64,000 nucleotides of DNA. It comes from Diphasiastrum complanatum (taxonomy: Eukaryota > Streptophyta > Lycopodiopsida > Lycopodiales > Lycopodiaceae). Of this stretch, positions 23,433-37,100 are shown piece after piece. Both the position numbers and the translations under genes were made by a program. Location: positions 18,742,967-18,806,966 of the forward strand of contig CM055102.1 in NCBI GenBank assembly GCA_029204225.1, given 5' to 3'. Under the pieces are notes generated by a model that was not told the origin of the DNA, did no database searches, and saw only the letters and a program-made list of their open reading frames with translations. The stretch's first letter is position 1, and each line of letters begins with the position of its first letter.

Positions 23433-23639
23433 AAGAACTAGCCAAGAAGATAAACTTTTTCGAATCCTAAATGTGCCCTAAAAGACACAAAAATCAGCAA
23501 TTATCAAATCTGAAAATTCAGCAATTGCATTACAAACTCAAAAAACCAGCAAGCAAAAAATCAGGTTAGCCTCCAACAAAGCTTTTTTCAGAACCCTTCT
23601 TTCTTGCCAAAAAGTGTCAACAATACACACACAGATAGG

Positions 23640-24190
23640 GCTGTTGCAGACACCCTACAAATGGCATCCTTCACATATTGCATGATGATCATCCTGCAAT
23701 GTCGGTAACTCTATTACCATCTTCAGCTTTGCCATCAATCTCAAGTTCCCATAGTTCAAATGACCAAGTCTTTTGTGCCACAACTCAGATTGAGATGATG
23801 TTGAGATAGCCAAACCATATTCTCCTGGTTTTGCAGCATCCAATTAATAAAGGCCACAGTTACTATCTCTATAACCTTTCGCCACCACTTTATGATTGTG
23901 GTTCATATCCCTCATAAGGCATCCATCCTTGACAATTCAACCTTAAGATGTTGATTAGCCATTACTCCAACAGAAAGCAAACTCTTTTTGAGTCCAGGAA
24001 CATAAAGCACATTAGAGATGTTCTTGATTTTACCATCAAGAAACTGCACAGGTATATTGCCCACACCCTGTATTTGGCATTCCTCCCCATTGGCTTGAGT
24101 GACCTTATCCCCATTATGGATTGGTGAGAATTTCTCAAACCAGTCACGTTTCTCGGTCATATGCCTGAATGTGATTGCTTGCATGTGACT
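23640..24190 (-). pseudogene. Copia protease and GAG-pre-integrase fragment
   Basis: Minus-strand frames read MTEKRDWFEKFSPIHNGDKV, GVGNIPVQFLDGKIKNISNV and LYVPGLKKSLLSVGVMANQ (24184-23912), the C-terminal half of a Copia protease domain. A second frame reads SELWHKRLGHLNYGNLRLMA and ICEGCHL (23843-23655). An in-frame stop and a frameshift separate them. The integrase core is missing. Confidence 0.75.
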
Positions 24191-24544
24191 TTGTCATGAG
24201 AGTCTTTGTGACTAGACGTAGACCAGAGTTGGAGTTTGATTGGTAATGATTTTCTACTGAAAATAAAAACAAAATATTCATTTGATGCTCAGTGGCCTGT
24301 TGACATGTCTACTAGCTGATTTCCTAGTGAGGGTATAACCTTAGTGGCAGTAAGATTTCCTCATGTTGGAGCCATAGTCACTCATTGTTGTCAGCATTAT
24401 GAATTTGTCTTGTAAACATCCGATAGGATGTCAGCCTAGTAAGATGGAGGATGATAATCTCATGGTGGAAGTGAGGTCTCCTTGTTGTGAGTCTTGTGCC
24501 TCACGTGGTCCGCTTGTGTTTCAAGTTGGATGGTGAACAAGTCA

Positions 24545-25252
24545 AGTTAAGAGTGTGGCAGACTCTTGTTGAGAGGATGGTGTTTGGTTGATACTTTGTG
24601 AGTCAAGTGCTTTGACTGTGTACTTGAGTGTGAGTCGAGTACAAATAGCAAGAGAAATGCATATGATCTCTACAAACACTCCAGGACATTGCTACACATT
24701 TTTATTATGATACCCTTATCACAATTGAGCTTAGATATGATCTGATTGATTTATGTAAGCTTCAAATGTGATATTGTAATAAGTGTACAGTTAGTTTGAT
24801 ACTTAAATCACACTTGATCTTAGGAGAGGGAGTTAGACCTAGTAAGTTCAACTGTGATTGTACTGTTATTGTAGTTTACATTTATGTATCGTTTTAGTTT
24901 GGTAGGTAGGCTTTAGCTAGGAAGCTAGCCTAGGGACTTGTCTTGGGCCGATAACGGAATTACACTTGTATATTGCCTAAAATGCCACGTAGAGGCCAAC
25001 AGGGAATTTCATGCATTTATTAGGCCTATAACATGTGGCGTCCCCATGCTAAAGGGGACTCTTGATTGTATATGAGCACTTTTTTTTTAATAATAATTGC
25101 TTTTGCTTTGTGAGCTCTTTGCTTTATATGAGCTCCTCCATCACTTTGTTATTTGTGGATGTTGTTTATGGTTTCTAAAGTTGGCAATCAGTCATTGATT
25201 GCATCTCTGATCTATACTCTCCACTAGATCTGAATTTTTGCATAGAATGTTA
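24545..25252 (+). mobile_element. Copia family-A 3' region and LTR, plus orientation
   Basis: 24545-24823 is non-coding 3' sequence shared with 8828-9005. A polypurine tract (GGAGAGGGAG) near 24825-24834 leads into an LTR of about 420 bp that ends ...GCATAGAATGTTAAC at 25252, the same end that abuts the primer-binding site at 8521. No primer-binding site follows here, so this is a 3' or solo LTR. Coding parts of this element are not adjacent. Confidence 0.65.
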
Positions 25253-25261
25253 ACTACTCTC

Positions 25262-25752
25262 TCACAAGAATGAAATATAGATGAGATGAGATTATATCAA
25301 GCAACTATCAAATCAAGTCAATTTTGACTATTTTTGGACCAAAAAAATGGCTAAAACCTTGCTCCCTCTTCTTGATGGTTTTTCAAAACCTGTAAAACAC
25401 ATTTAAAGGGCTTGAACCCAGCATCAATTAATTATATTTAATGACACAAAGTCAGATCCAATCAATGGCATGCAAACATTGATGCTTTCTCCTAGATCTA
25501 GCATCAAATAACTCATCAAGATCAACCAGTATGTGGATCTAAGCAAAAATGGAAATTATTTTTGGGTGAAGGCCTGTCCACACGTGTGAATAGTACAGAA
25601 TCTGCCCCTGATCACTTTTGATCCACAAGTTTCCATCCAATCATCTGATTTCTAGTTGGCCCTCCAATACTAGCTTTTTAGATCAAAAACTTGCTAATTT
25701 GGAATTGTACACAAGATTAATGATTAACTCTTGTACCTCGCTCTGATACCAT
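25262..25752 (-). mobile_element. 5' leader and primer-binding site of a minus-strand Copia
   Basis: GCTCTGATACCA at 25740-25751 is, on the minus strand, TGGTATCAGAGC, a perfect initiator-tRNA primer-binding site. The bases to its right (minus strand ...ACTTTGACA) fit an LTR end in CA. The leader extends leftwards and is cut off at the plus-strand LTR at 25252. No gag frame survives. Confidence 0.6.
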
Positions 25753-26079
25753 GTCAAAGTACAGTACTTTGGACCTTAAATGAGTGCATTAATGCCTCAC
25801 AAGAGTAACTTATTAATTGATCATAAAACAAATACAAACTAGACACTAGATTCTGAGTATTAGATCAACAATTTAGCATGAATCAATCAAGAGCAATCTA
25901 TAATCACCAATATAAAGCAAAGTACAGACCCACATATGTGTGGATCAGTATTCAGTATGGCCTGTAGACTGAAAATAAAGTGCAAATTACTTTCTACTTG
26001 CTTAGATCCAAAAAAACATCAAAGAACATAGTGTAGAACTGGAGTTCTACCAATGAGCTCTCAAAAATATTCTAAGTGT

Positions 26080-27050
26080 TCACTATGGAGGATTAGGCTA
26101 CATAGAAATGCCTCTTCCCTTCATGTGAGTCCTGTAGTAGGCCTGGATTGGATATATATTGCGACAATGTGCTTATTGCATAAGCTAGATCAGGACGTGT
26201 GCAGATCATAGAGTACATTATCGATTCATGATGGACTGATAAGAATATTTGCTCATTTTCTTTTGTTCTGCATCAGTTCTAGGGCACATGTCTTTGAATA
26301 GCTTGGATCCTAGATCCATTGGTGTGTTTATCGGCTTACAGTCCTCCATGCCATATCTGCGAAGTACATTTTTCTGATATGCTTCCTAGCTTATAGTAAT
26401 CCTTCTGGAAATCATAAAAATTTGTCTTCAAGGAAGACAACATATCGGCTGACTGACCTGTATCAGCATCATAAATGTGATATGCTTTAGTGTAATTAGA
26501 GCTAACAGGATCAAGCTTTTTCCTCGACCAAGTTATTATGATGCATATACAAGATCGACCTCATGTTTAGATGACCTAATATTTGATGCCAAACATGAGC
26601 ATCAGAATTACTCACAAAAGTAGTAAGTGCATATTCATGATTCAAGATATATAAATTTCCTTCTCTGTGTGCAAAGAGGACTTCATTACAATTCTTATCC
26701 AAAATGGTACATTGTTTTGAATTGAACAAGGCTCTACAACCCTATCAGTACGCTTGCTGACTGACAGTAAATTCTTTGTCAGTTTGGGTACGTACAGCAC
26801 ATTCTTAAGCAAGGTTAATTCACCATTTGAAAGGTAGAAGCGTATCGATCATTTGCCTCCAACAGTGCACTTGAGTCACCGAAGTAAACATACTTTGAAT
26901 GTGCTGGTGTCAAATCTTCAAATAGGAATTTACATGGGTTCATCTTGTACCATCAGCACCTTATCATCTTCTTGGGAATTTGTGATAGAGTCAGAGTTCT
27001 TGGTGTTGCTGCATCTTTTTTTGGCTTCGTTGTGCTTGAGAATCCGATAG
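26080..27050 (-). pseudogene. Internally deleted minus-strand Copia remnant
   Basis: From right to left the minus strand reads protease tail remnants, then GAG-pre-integrase (VLFAHREGNLYILNHEYA; HVWHQILGHLNMRS) at 26729-26511. It then jumps to the end of RT (CKPINTPMDLGSKLFK; SISTLSQYISNPG) at about 26370-26100. The integrase and the RT catalytic core have been deleted between them. Stops occur in every piece. Confidence 0.65.
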
Positions 27051-28279
27051 TCTTTGATTTCATAATTTTATCTTTTGCAGTATCTGTAAAATAGTTTAGT
27101 CTTGGTAGGTTGTATAGAAGATTTCGACCATCACCATCAACAATTCAAAAGCTTTTCTTTAACACATGGTAGTTACAAGATAAGAGTTTCCAATATAGGT
27201 TACTCATGCCACATTGTCAAGGTTACAATGATAACTATGTAGATTCGATTGTAATGGTATTGTTTGGCAATTGGGTGTGAAAAAAGTCCCAATAGTTTGT
27301 GGTACTAAATTGATGCTACTAGTCCCTCATTAGTTGCGTTTGGTTTTAGAGCTTAGAAGTGCCAATCCATTCTTTGATTCTAATTGATAGTGGAAGGATG
27401 TCACATAAAAGTCAACAACCAATAGTGCCAAAGGTACAAAGAAGTTTGATTTTATCGAATGCTACTCGATTTAGCATTGTAGAATGGTGGCTCATTGTAG
27501 AAATTTGAATCTTTTAAGCCATAAAGAAATTTGATAGACATAAGCCCATCACCCATCATTGGCAATACAAAATTTGATAAATCGGAAGTATTAAAAGTCA
27601 AAAGATATTCAAGAGTTTGGTTTTATCAGGAAAAAGTGGCCTTCAACATGTAGGTTGTCCTACTGTCTGTGGGACAATGTCTCTTATAACTTATGGAGCA
27701 CTATGGATGGAATTTTAGGATAGGCACCTACGTAGGTTTCAGATCTATAAAAATGTCTCCAAGATGGCTACAAGTTTAAATAAGTCCCCAATGATGCATA
27801 GTAGCCCCTAGGACAATTTACATGAATATCTTTGTTACGACTCATCAATATTCTTTTTCTGAGCTCAACATAGAAAGCTCTAATAGGAAAAGACCAAATG
27901 CAATAAATCCTATAACTGCCTCAATCAAACCCATAGTTAACATGTAATAATAACACCATTCAAAATGTGAACTACGTTAATTCTCACTGTAGACTTAGCA
28001 ATTTTCCCATGGTTTGCTTTGAAAGAGTTGTAGCATCCATGTGATTAACATTAGATTTTCTATATATTGAAAAATTGGGGATTGTTTGCTACCAATTGTC
28101 TCCCTCCTCAATTGTGTAGTGACCTCTTAAGCATAGAGCAAGTTTGATATTTTTGCATCTAAAATTGTTGTAGACACCAATAATCTCAAGCAATCAATAA
28201 ACCAAATGGCACTGTATTCTACCTATAGCTAGATAGGAGGTCCCATATGAATTAAGACCAAGATTTTTCTTGTGATGCG

Positions 28280-28700
28280 GCATTGTCTTTTACCAATCAC
28301 TCTTTGCATTTGTGATAATAAAGAGGCCATTCATCCTAATTTGTCATGTCTTACTATTGCTCCATATGTTGATCAAGTTATGAGTTTTTCCTCTCCTATT
28401 GGGATACCCTTGAGCGTTGTCTTCTTGATTTGTTAGACTTGATGTTGTTAATATAGAGGCTCTTTCACCTCAAATTAAATGTCTTATCCCCAAATCTACC
28501 AACCCTTTAGGTACTCAAGATAATTGACCTTTATATATGCTTACAGGTGCCTACAATATAATGCCAAAGGTTTAGCGAGAAGGTATATATTCATGTTGAT
28601 ATCTTTGACCATCATTATGGCTTTATTGAATGTAGAACCATTTTCCAAATTCCATTTTCAAGAATTGGCCTACCATTGACTCCTTATTATTGATTCCTTA
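28280..28700 (+). pseudogene. Decayed LINE (non-LTR) reverse transcriptase
   Basis: The plus strand shows IKCLIPKSTNPLGTQDN, LYMLTGAYNIMPKV and GFIECRTIFQ, interrupted by stops. These align in order with the L1-type RT blocks LIPK..NP....WRPI.LL...YKI.AK and QTGF..GR.I. No active-site FADD box or endonuclease was found. The relic probably extends left and right within 27.9-29.3 kb, ending in T-rich sequence. Confidence 0.5.
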
Positions 28701-29299
28701 TCATGGGATAGAGGCGAAGGCATTTTCCCAAGTATAGATGTTGAAGGCTTTTTAATCAACAAGAATTATGTCTTTGGTTGTTGTGAAGGACTTGTTGAAG
28801 TTGTTTGATGGTTTGATATCTTTCATTGTTGAGTTGTGACGTGGAATCAAATGAAATGCATTGTTGATTTTGGTTACATAATTGTTCTAGTTTTGATTTC
28901 TTGAATCTTTTTATGACATGGAGGTAGAAGTCAAAAAGGCAAATGTGGGGGTGGTTCTTTGCATATTGAAACTACTACCACTTGATTTTAAGAGGTCAAA
29001 GTGAAAATAGTGGCCTATAATTTTCACTTCCAACATGTTGCCTTTGATTTAGCTTGAGATGGTGTACCTATTTTGCTCTTGAAAACCACCAATAAGTGGA
29101 AAATAGGTGTGTTCTTGGAGGATTTATGCCATGGTTCACATCAAATTTCTGGGATGGCAACGATTGCACTCATAAACTTGCTCGCCACTTGAAGGTTTTG
29201 GCTAACCCTCGTGCATGTGAAGGAATCCTACAATCTCGATGACAATCCCTTACGGCTTAAGTTTTTGTGGCATATGCTTTTTTTCATTTTTTTTGTGTA

Positions 29300-31496
29300 C
29301 AAATTGGGACTGTTTCAAGTTCTCCTCTCCCTCTTTTTTTATCTTTTCTTTTCTTTTTTTGTCATTATAGATCCTTGTTGATGTTCAATATTCAAATCTT
29401 GCAAAAATTTAAGGTTATAACGCTCCTCTAAAGCACCGTATTATTTTGGTTTCCTTGTCAATGATGTCAATATTTCACATGAAAGTGAAGGAGAAAAAGG
29501 TGGACTATAGATAAAAATATTCCGCAAAATGGACAAATATGTTCTACAAAATGATTTTTTGGATAGTTTTGAAAAGTAGAGGGAATTTATATAATAATGA
29601 AAAGCAATTTTGATTTAAATAAAATACTTGAAATTGAGGAAATATGAAAATGAGTCAAAAGATAAAACTAATTATGGTCGCTAAGTTTGTAAAGTGTTGT
29701 GGTATTCATTTGTATCATGCAAGTTTGGAAATATGATTTGTGTCTTCTTTGTAATGCAGGCTATTTGCTTCTCACAATATCTCAATTTGATGCTTAATGA
29801 TTCTTCTAATTGTTTAAGTATGACTTGTTAAAAACTCGCAAAGAGGTTAATGTGGAGATTGATAACACTAAAAAAGATTGAAAGGATGAATACAGTTGTA
29901 CAAATGGAAGCATCTCTAAAATCTAGCTTGGACACTCCACTCACTATAAGCTATCTTTTGTGAGGAGGGCAAGTGTAGCTTAAAAAAAATTTCCTTGTCG
30001 TCTCATCATTTCATCAATGTTTACTAGGACTCATCTAGACTTGTTTGCCATTGCTAGTCTTTCCATTTATCTAAGTATGCTATTTTTTAAAATAAAAAAT
30101 CCATGTTGATTATTTAATCTACATTTTTCTTGACCTTTATCTACATTAATAATCAACATCTTTCTTGACCTTTATCTACATTGTACCATCATAATGTACA
30201 GTCTATCTTAATCTAAGTAATATGACCCTATCATCAAAGGAGATCTAGTTCAAATATGAACCATCATCCTCATCCATTTATATTAAGTGCAACCTATAGT
30301 TAGTCAAGAGATAAGAGACTTGCTTTCAAATCTTGTATCCAATTGTCAATATTTAGTCTTGCAACATCCATCTAGATATACAAAGTATCTATTTCTAAGA
30401 TCCAATGTGTCATCTATTTTTGTAACATCCAACCACTTATGCTTATTGGATGGATGATAGACATCACCAAAAATGAATACATCAAAACTTGGGTGGTGAG
30501 TAGACAATCTAGTATCGCCATCTAGAATTGTGAGACCTCCTAGAAGTATCCTCAACTTGCATGGACTCGTGCCGCTCCATTTGAGTGCGTTATCTTGCAT
30601 CTAACATACTTGTCACTTGTACACTACGTAGATCATCTTTAGCAAGATCGCCCTTTGTCCAATTGGTAGTTTTACCAAAGCATCTACATTATCATACCTA
30701 CTTACAACATTGTTCAGCACATAAGATCTAGGTGTCACATCCGATTGACCGAGATAATCTAACTTGCAATCATCACCACATTTGCTAGGGATAATAAAAG
30801 GACATACAATGAGTTATAGCTATGAAGTGAAACATTATCTAAATTTAGACAGTCATCCACATAGAAGAATATAAAATACTATCACTCACTTGCCAATCAC
30901 ATAGATACATTCAATTTGGCAAAAGAATTGTGATATACTTGAAGTTGACTTGTAACATTTTACATTTCTACAACTTCCTTTTTACATGGAATAAGCTCTT
31001 TTTTGTTAATAGTTCAAAAAGAGCTTCGTTTCATTAATGGCAATTGATATTTTCAATTTCTACTGCAAGTGTTCAGCCCCCAAATTGTCTAAATGAAGTG
31101 GCACACATGTATTCATTGACCTGTTATCCACTCAAGGCATTACCCTCTTTCAAAAAAATTTCCATGGCTGAATTGTATTGTTTTAGATTGCTTTTTCTAG
31201 ATTCTTCCTCAAGTCACTTGGTGATCCTTTTCAAATTTTATAGACGAAAGGGCACAAATGGTCATGTGCCAACATTATAAATGAATTAGTTTATTCACTT
31301 ATAGAATAGCATAGATAAAAACATGCATGCCTATCTACACATTAGGTATTAATATAATCTTAAGGAAATCCTAAATGCTTGGTAAATGTCTAAAAAAACC
31401 AATATATTGATGCTTGTTGAATCCTATGCATGCAAGTGCTTAGTTTCAAATTGGAATTGCACATGCAATTGAGCATGCACTTGCCCACACATCTTC

Positions 31497-31500
<4 letters not shown>
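29300..31500. other. AT-rich sequence without a supported gene
   Basis: I find no convincing coding region here. A minus-strand frame at 30600-30346 (84 codons) is unrecognised, and an FYVDDCLN-like string near 30870 on the minus strand hints at a destroyed Copia RT, but nothing around it supports that. Confidence 0.35.

Positions 31501-31501
<1 letters not shown>

Positions 31502-31549
<48 letters not shown>
31502..31549. repeat. (GA)n microsatellite
   Basis: A pure GA run of 24 units. A second GA run lies 200 bp further on, with GAGAGA-rich sequence in between. Confidence 0.95.
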
Positions 31550-31552
<3 letters not shown>

Positions 31553-31747
31553 TGGGCAATGATACAAGGGTTTTGTCTATTCTCATTGGTCCACGTTTGC
31601 CCTAATACTTATTTGAAGGGCATTTGAAATGGGTTGAAAAAGACATGTGCATTTAGAAATTTATAGAGAGAGAACATGTGAATTTAGAAATTCCTAGAAA
31701 TATAAGTTTCTAGAAAGAGAGAAAAGTATAAGAGGGCAATACAGAGA

Positions 31748-31749
<2 letters not shown>

Positions 31750-31780
<31 letters not shown>
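31750..31780. repeat. (GA)n microsatellite
   Basis: A pure run of about 15 GA units, part of the same purine-rich neighbourhood as 31502-31549. Confidence 0.95.
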
Positions 31781-31782
<2 letters not shown>

Positions 31783-34138
31783 GTAACACAAAAATAAAAT
31801 CAACATTCCATTCCCTTCTTTCATGGTTTTCAATAGTTCATTCTTGTGAGTTACAAAAAATAGTCATTAGACTACTATTTTAAATTAATGACAGTCTTAA
31901 CTTTTCGGGCAAAAACACCTATCATAAGAGGTGGAACGAACTTCTTGCAGGTATTTCTGATTGTCTGGAAGGCTTTATGAATTTGTTTGACCTAACTCCT
32001 CCAAATGACACAAAGTCCTTACCAGCTCACCGCTTACTAGAGTAGAGTACAACTCACCTCTGTCGATCGGATCTTGTACCATGCACAAGATTATCAGTTA
32101 TTCTACTATTGATTTGACAGAATAATCTTCTGTTTTCAGAAAACACAACTATATTGCAAGGTTGACCACAACTATATTACAAGGTTGATAACACAAACAC
32201 ACACCACCAAGCCTCTTACATGGGCTAAATAAAATACCGCCTTCCGGTGAGATTGGAATACGTCTGAGTGCACTCACTAAGACATTGTTTTCCCCAAGTG
32301 TCATGTTATGCGAAGGCCTAGCACTTGCTTGTGATATGAAAAATATCCTGTGTAATCATAGTATTTCTGATATGTTTGTTCATACGCAAAGACATTGATT
32401 AGTTATATAAAATCACCATTCCACTTTTCCTTGCATTGGAACCAACAATTCTAAATACAAGATTTCCACTCCAGATCCTGTAAGGTCTTCACACTCAGCT
32501 TACAATTCTTCTAAGATGTTGGCCGATTAATCTGTGCCTAGGACTTCTGGCACACCAACAAACAGACCACCCAACTAGATAACAGAAGGGAATTATTATG
32601 TTACATGATCCAAATGCTTCTCTTTCTTTCCTATTTTAAGCTCTTGAATTCCTCTCAGCACTCTGGTGATGGAAAAAACTAGGTGACTTATTTACCTTAA
32701 GTTTTAAGATATGTGCACCATAACAAAGAAGGCATGGCATGCAATCGTTTCATTTATAGGGTCTACCAATGAAGTCCCAAATTATCAACTCAATGATGCA
32801 CAGCACGGACCAAATGCTACAACATCCTCACTCACATCATCAATGCCCAACAGTAACAGGCACAATAACAAACATAGGTCCACATTAGCTTTCATAATAA
32901 TGTACAGAGAAGAACGTACAAACTTTCTATCACAGTTCAAACATAAAGCCTGAATCCTTATGTAGACGATGGTGCACACTAATATAATGTTTTATATGTG
33001 TTAGTAGTTAGATGCACCTCCTTTGTCTTTGACAATGTATGTTATCGTCATACAGGAAAGTGGTACACATTAATGAATACCCATATTGTTGCCTTTCTAA
33101 AACTGGTACAAAGGCTTTTTCACAAAAAACAAAAGAGTTTCCCATTATAAAAAGCTAACCATCTTGCACAACCAGAGATTTAGAGAACCCTTACAAAAGG
33201 CATCTAGCTTGCAAACATTTCCTCTTAGTTTATGACCTACTAAAATTTGGAGAGCATAAGCTGTTAGACTCTAATACTACGAAATTCGAATGGATGGCCA
33301 AATATCACATGTCATTCAAGGCCCATAGCATCAAATGCTCATAATATCAATCCACCTTTCTACATTCCAATAATCCTGTTTTGGTAATACATTCAGGGGT
33401 TTCTGCAAAAATTAAGATAAAATTTGTGATAAATCTATATTAAAATATAGATTAAGCTTCTAGAACTTTGCGGACAATGTGCATGACCCACACGCTCTCA
33501 ATCATCATAATCATCAAGTTGATGGCATGTTTCGTCAGAAGTACCTAAAAAACACCCTTCTAGCTATTTGGCAGAAATTACAGTCCTGGGTATAACTCAA
33601 CACAAAGCTGGGGCAAAGCCCTACACTGATGTATCTTATTCTTCTAACCTAAAGCTTGATTCAAAAATTGCCTGAAGTTTGCTTTGAGTCGACAAATTGT
33701 TAAGTCTAGGATAGTACCTGACATTAACAAAGAAGATGTGCAATCTTCAACTTTATAAAGTCCAACTACAAAGTCTTATACCATGAACCTCATCATCAAC
33801 TCAAAAACAACTTGCTTCCTTGCAATGATAAAAAAATCCGGCACTCCTTCCAGAAACTCAGACAAGTACTACGAAGTCAAGCTGTCTGATCCAACTGTAA
33901 GAACTCAAATACATTCTATGCTGAATATAATACACAACCTACACATTCTAGCATCAAATTGTGAAGCAATATTTTCAAAGCAAAATTAGCTAAGAGCGCC
34001 AACGAAAGTTAGAACCTTCCAGCTTTCGATCTCATATGTTGGTCTTTATCAGGAAAAGGAAAAACAAAAACATGACTCTTTTGTTCCAAAAGCAAGAATT
34101 CCCTTTGCTTGCCTGCATCTCTTCAAACAACATTTCAG
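31781..34138. other. 3' flank of the ribonucleoprotein gene, mostly unassigned
   Basis: No gene is supported. Segments at about 32785-32905 and 33704-33800 are diverged copies of adjoining parts of intron 2 of the neighbouring gene (34808-35040), as shown by shared words such as GACCAAATGCTACAACAT. The 3' untranslated region of the ribonucleoprotein gene should start at 34138. Confidence 0.45.
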
Positions 34139-37100
34139 CTAATAAAATGATCTGCTGACTGCTGGCTTGTTTTCTGCCAGCGCAACCCTTAGAGGCCTTC
34201 CTTCGTACTCCTGTTACAATTGAAGGCATTAGGTCAGCAAGAAATCAAAAGGAAGTCACAACACATGTCACTTACAGAAACACAAACGACCTTGTTAGAG
34301 CGACTCCACAGAATTAAGCCTAAACTAAACTACTCTTGCATTGAAGGTAATGCGTGAACTACACAACATCAAATTTGAATTCATACCGATCCATTAAGGC
34401 CAGAAATAGCTTTGCTGACTTCCTCAGCTGAAGAGAAGGTCACAAATCCAAATCCTTTGGATCTGCCAGTCTCACGTTCAATTACAACCTTCGCTTGAAC
34501 CACTGTCCCATAGTCACTGAATAAAAGCTCCAGGTCCTGGTCAGTAGCACTCCACGGCAAGTTGGCTACAAATATTCTGTTCACATTACTGCTGGCCTCC
34601 CCATAGCCACCACCTCTGCTCAACCTCTGACTTCTCGCTTCTGCTGTTTCTTGATAATTGACCTTAAGATTTCTGCCCCCTACTTCCTGCATAATCAAGT
34701 TAAATCAAGGAACAGATATCATAGTTTGAAGGCACATTCTACTACTGGCCTGGTACATCATTGAAGCAAACAGTGGGAGGTAGCACACACATGCATATAT
34801 CAACATTAAGCCTAGGATAGTAACTGACGTAAAACAAGAGTAGTGCAATATTCAACTTCACGGAGTCCATCCACAAAGTCTTAGCCCATCAACTCCATCA
34901 TGCATATCATAGACCAAATGCTACAACATTTCATCAGCTCCCAAGAGTAGGTGCAGGTCACTTGCACAAAGATACACCCACACTAGCTGTCATATATTTG
35001 TATAGAGAACCTTTCATATACTTGAATAGAGAACAACATACTCGATTTCTATCACTTCTCTGGAGGTGAAGGGCAGGTTCAGTCACAACGGAGGAACAAA
35101 GCCAATGAAATGACGTTCTTACTTCTTCATAGAAAAAAAGGTAAACTTGCATTTTTACATTTCATCACTTTAGCCTGCTTAAAACCTCACCTCACTTTAA
35201 CTGGCACACATACTTACTCAAATATATCAATATTCTCAACTATGTATAAAGACATATCAGTAGAAGCAAACTGGTGACCTGTAAAGCAGACAGCACCATA
35301 AAGCATCATGGCCAAAGATTCACTCACAGCATAGATTGAGCACTGAGCACTGAGAGTTTCATCGAAGCTATAATATATATGCTAGCACCTGGATTCCAGA
35401 AACACAGACATGACGCTCAAGGGCCTGAGCCTATACCTTGCCATTCAGCTTCTGGATGACTATTTCTGCATCTTGAGGTGTGTTCATGTACACAAAACCA
35501 AATCCTCGGCTTCTTTCTGACACCTTGTCTAGAACAACCTGAAGACCACAAAAAGTCTTTGGATGAGTGCCCAACGCTAAGGAACTTTCATGCATGAAAG
35601 TATAAAAATAGAAAATTGAAAAGACCAGTAACATATAGACTCCAACAAAGGTTTATGAAATTTGCAACTCACAATACTGCAATATATCGAAGGACCAAAA
35701 AATGTGGGTTTTGGGAGCCAATTGGGGTGATTTTGTGCTGCATATGGCATTACACAAAGCCTCAGGCACAAATATGGAGACTTAGATAGAGAGATTTATC
35801 ACTCAGAGCGCTAAATTTTCCACTTAATCATAAGAAATTTTCTACAGGAAAATCAACGTGATAACTGTGAACTCCTACAACCTCAGATTCAAGTTGAGCC
35901 AAAAACCACAGGTCCATAAAGATACCAGACTTCTAAAGCACAGAAAACATAAAACCTAGTTATCTAAGAAAAAAATTGGCAAGAACACAGGCAGATGATT
36001 AATCTTTAATGGCCAAAAAATGTTGTTTACTAACATGTATACCAGTGAGACTAAATATATAGTATATAAAGGTCTGAACTTAAAAGTATTCCGCACATTC
36101 TAATGTTATTACAAATTACGTAAAAGTTATCAAAACATTAAATGGTAAACAAAACATTTCCGGCACCCAGGTTCCATATAAACTACAGTACACAAGCAGC
36201 CCAAAGCTTTTGCCTTGCTCACATGAGAGGAAGGGAAAAGGAAGATGTTGACTTTCACAAAAACTCCGTTGACCAACTTGAACACATAAAATGCCAACAA
36301 ATATATAATATTTCATAGACCGCTAAATATTTCAATACTCACAATAAAAATTCAATACCAGAGAACACAATTGCAAACATTGACTATCAATCTATAGTGG
36401 GCATGACAATTTTTTTGACCTGATTGCAATCACTTGCATTTCAAATACCTCCAATAGGGCAATGAAAAGCCAGCTTATTAAAATCTGATATACAAAAATA
36501 ATTAAAAAAATCCACTCCATAGCTACTGAACTGAACATTCCAAACCTAAAGACTGAGAACAAAAATCTATGCAGAAAAATCTACATTTAGTGATGAGGAC
36601 CCACCCCCCTACGAGGACCATGAAGTAAGACCTAATCACTGGATAAGGTTTGATCTTCGTGAACTTGCACAAGAATACCTCTAAAAGGCAACAACTTTAG
36701 TATGTCCGCTTTCGGGACCTATTTGATGAAAGTTTTCAACTCAAAGGAACAGGTAAACTAAAACATGTTCTCAAACTGCGGTTTTCTGTCGTAATTGCTC
36801 CAGAAAGGTAAAATATATGTCGATTGCGCATTGCACAGAAATGTAGCTCATTCTAGCTTTACGCTAAAATCATCTCTCCATCAATTGTCATATTAATGTC
36901 AAATTTTTTTAACAATCATCTCAAACTCACCTAACAGAAAGCAACAAAATGAAGACGAGAGGGGAGCGAAGGTGCACACCTCGGCCACAAATACACTGCC
37001 ATGCTCCTTAAAGAGCTCTTCGAGCTGTTGATTATCATAGTCCCAAGGAAGGTTACCAACGTACAGTTTTGTAAGCCGAGGTGGTTGTACTTCAGAGAAA

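Noticed and set aside
30340-30970. Copia RT from an FYVDD-like string on the minus strand
   Set aside because: No other RT block flanks it in any frame, so a five-residue match is not enough.
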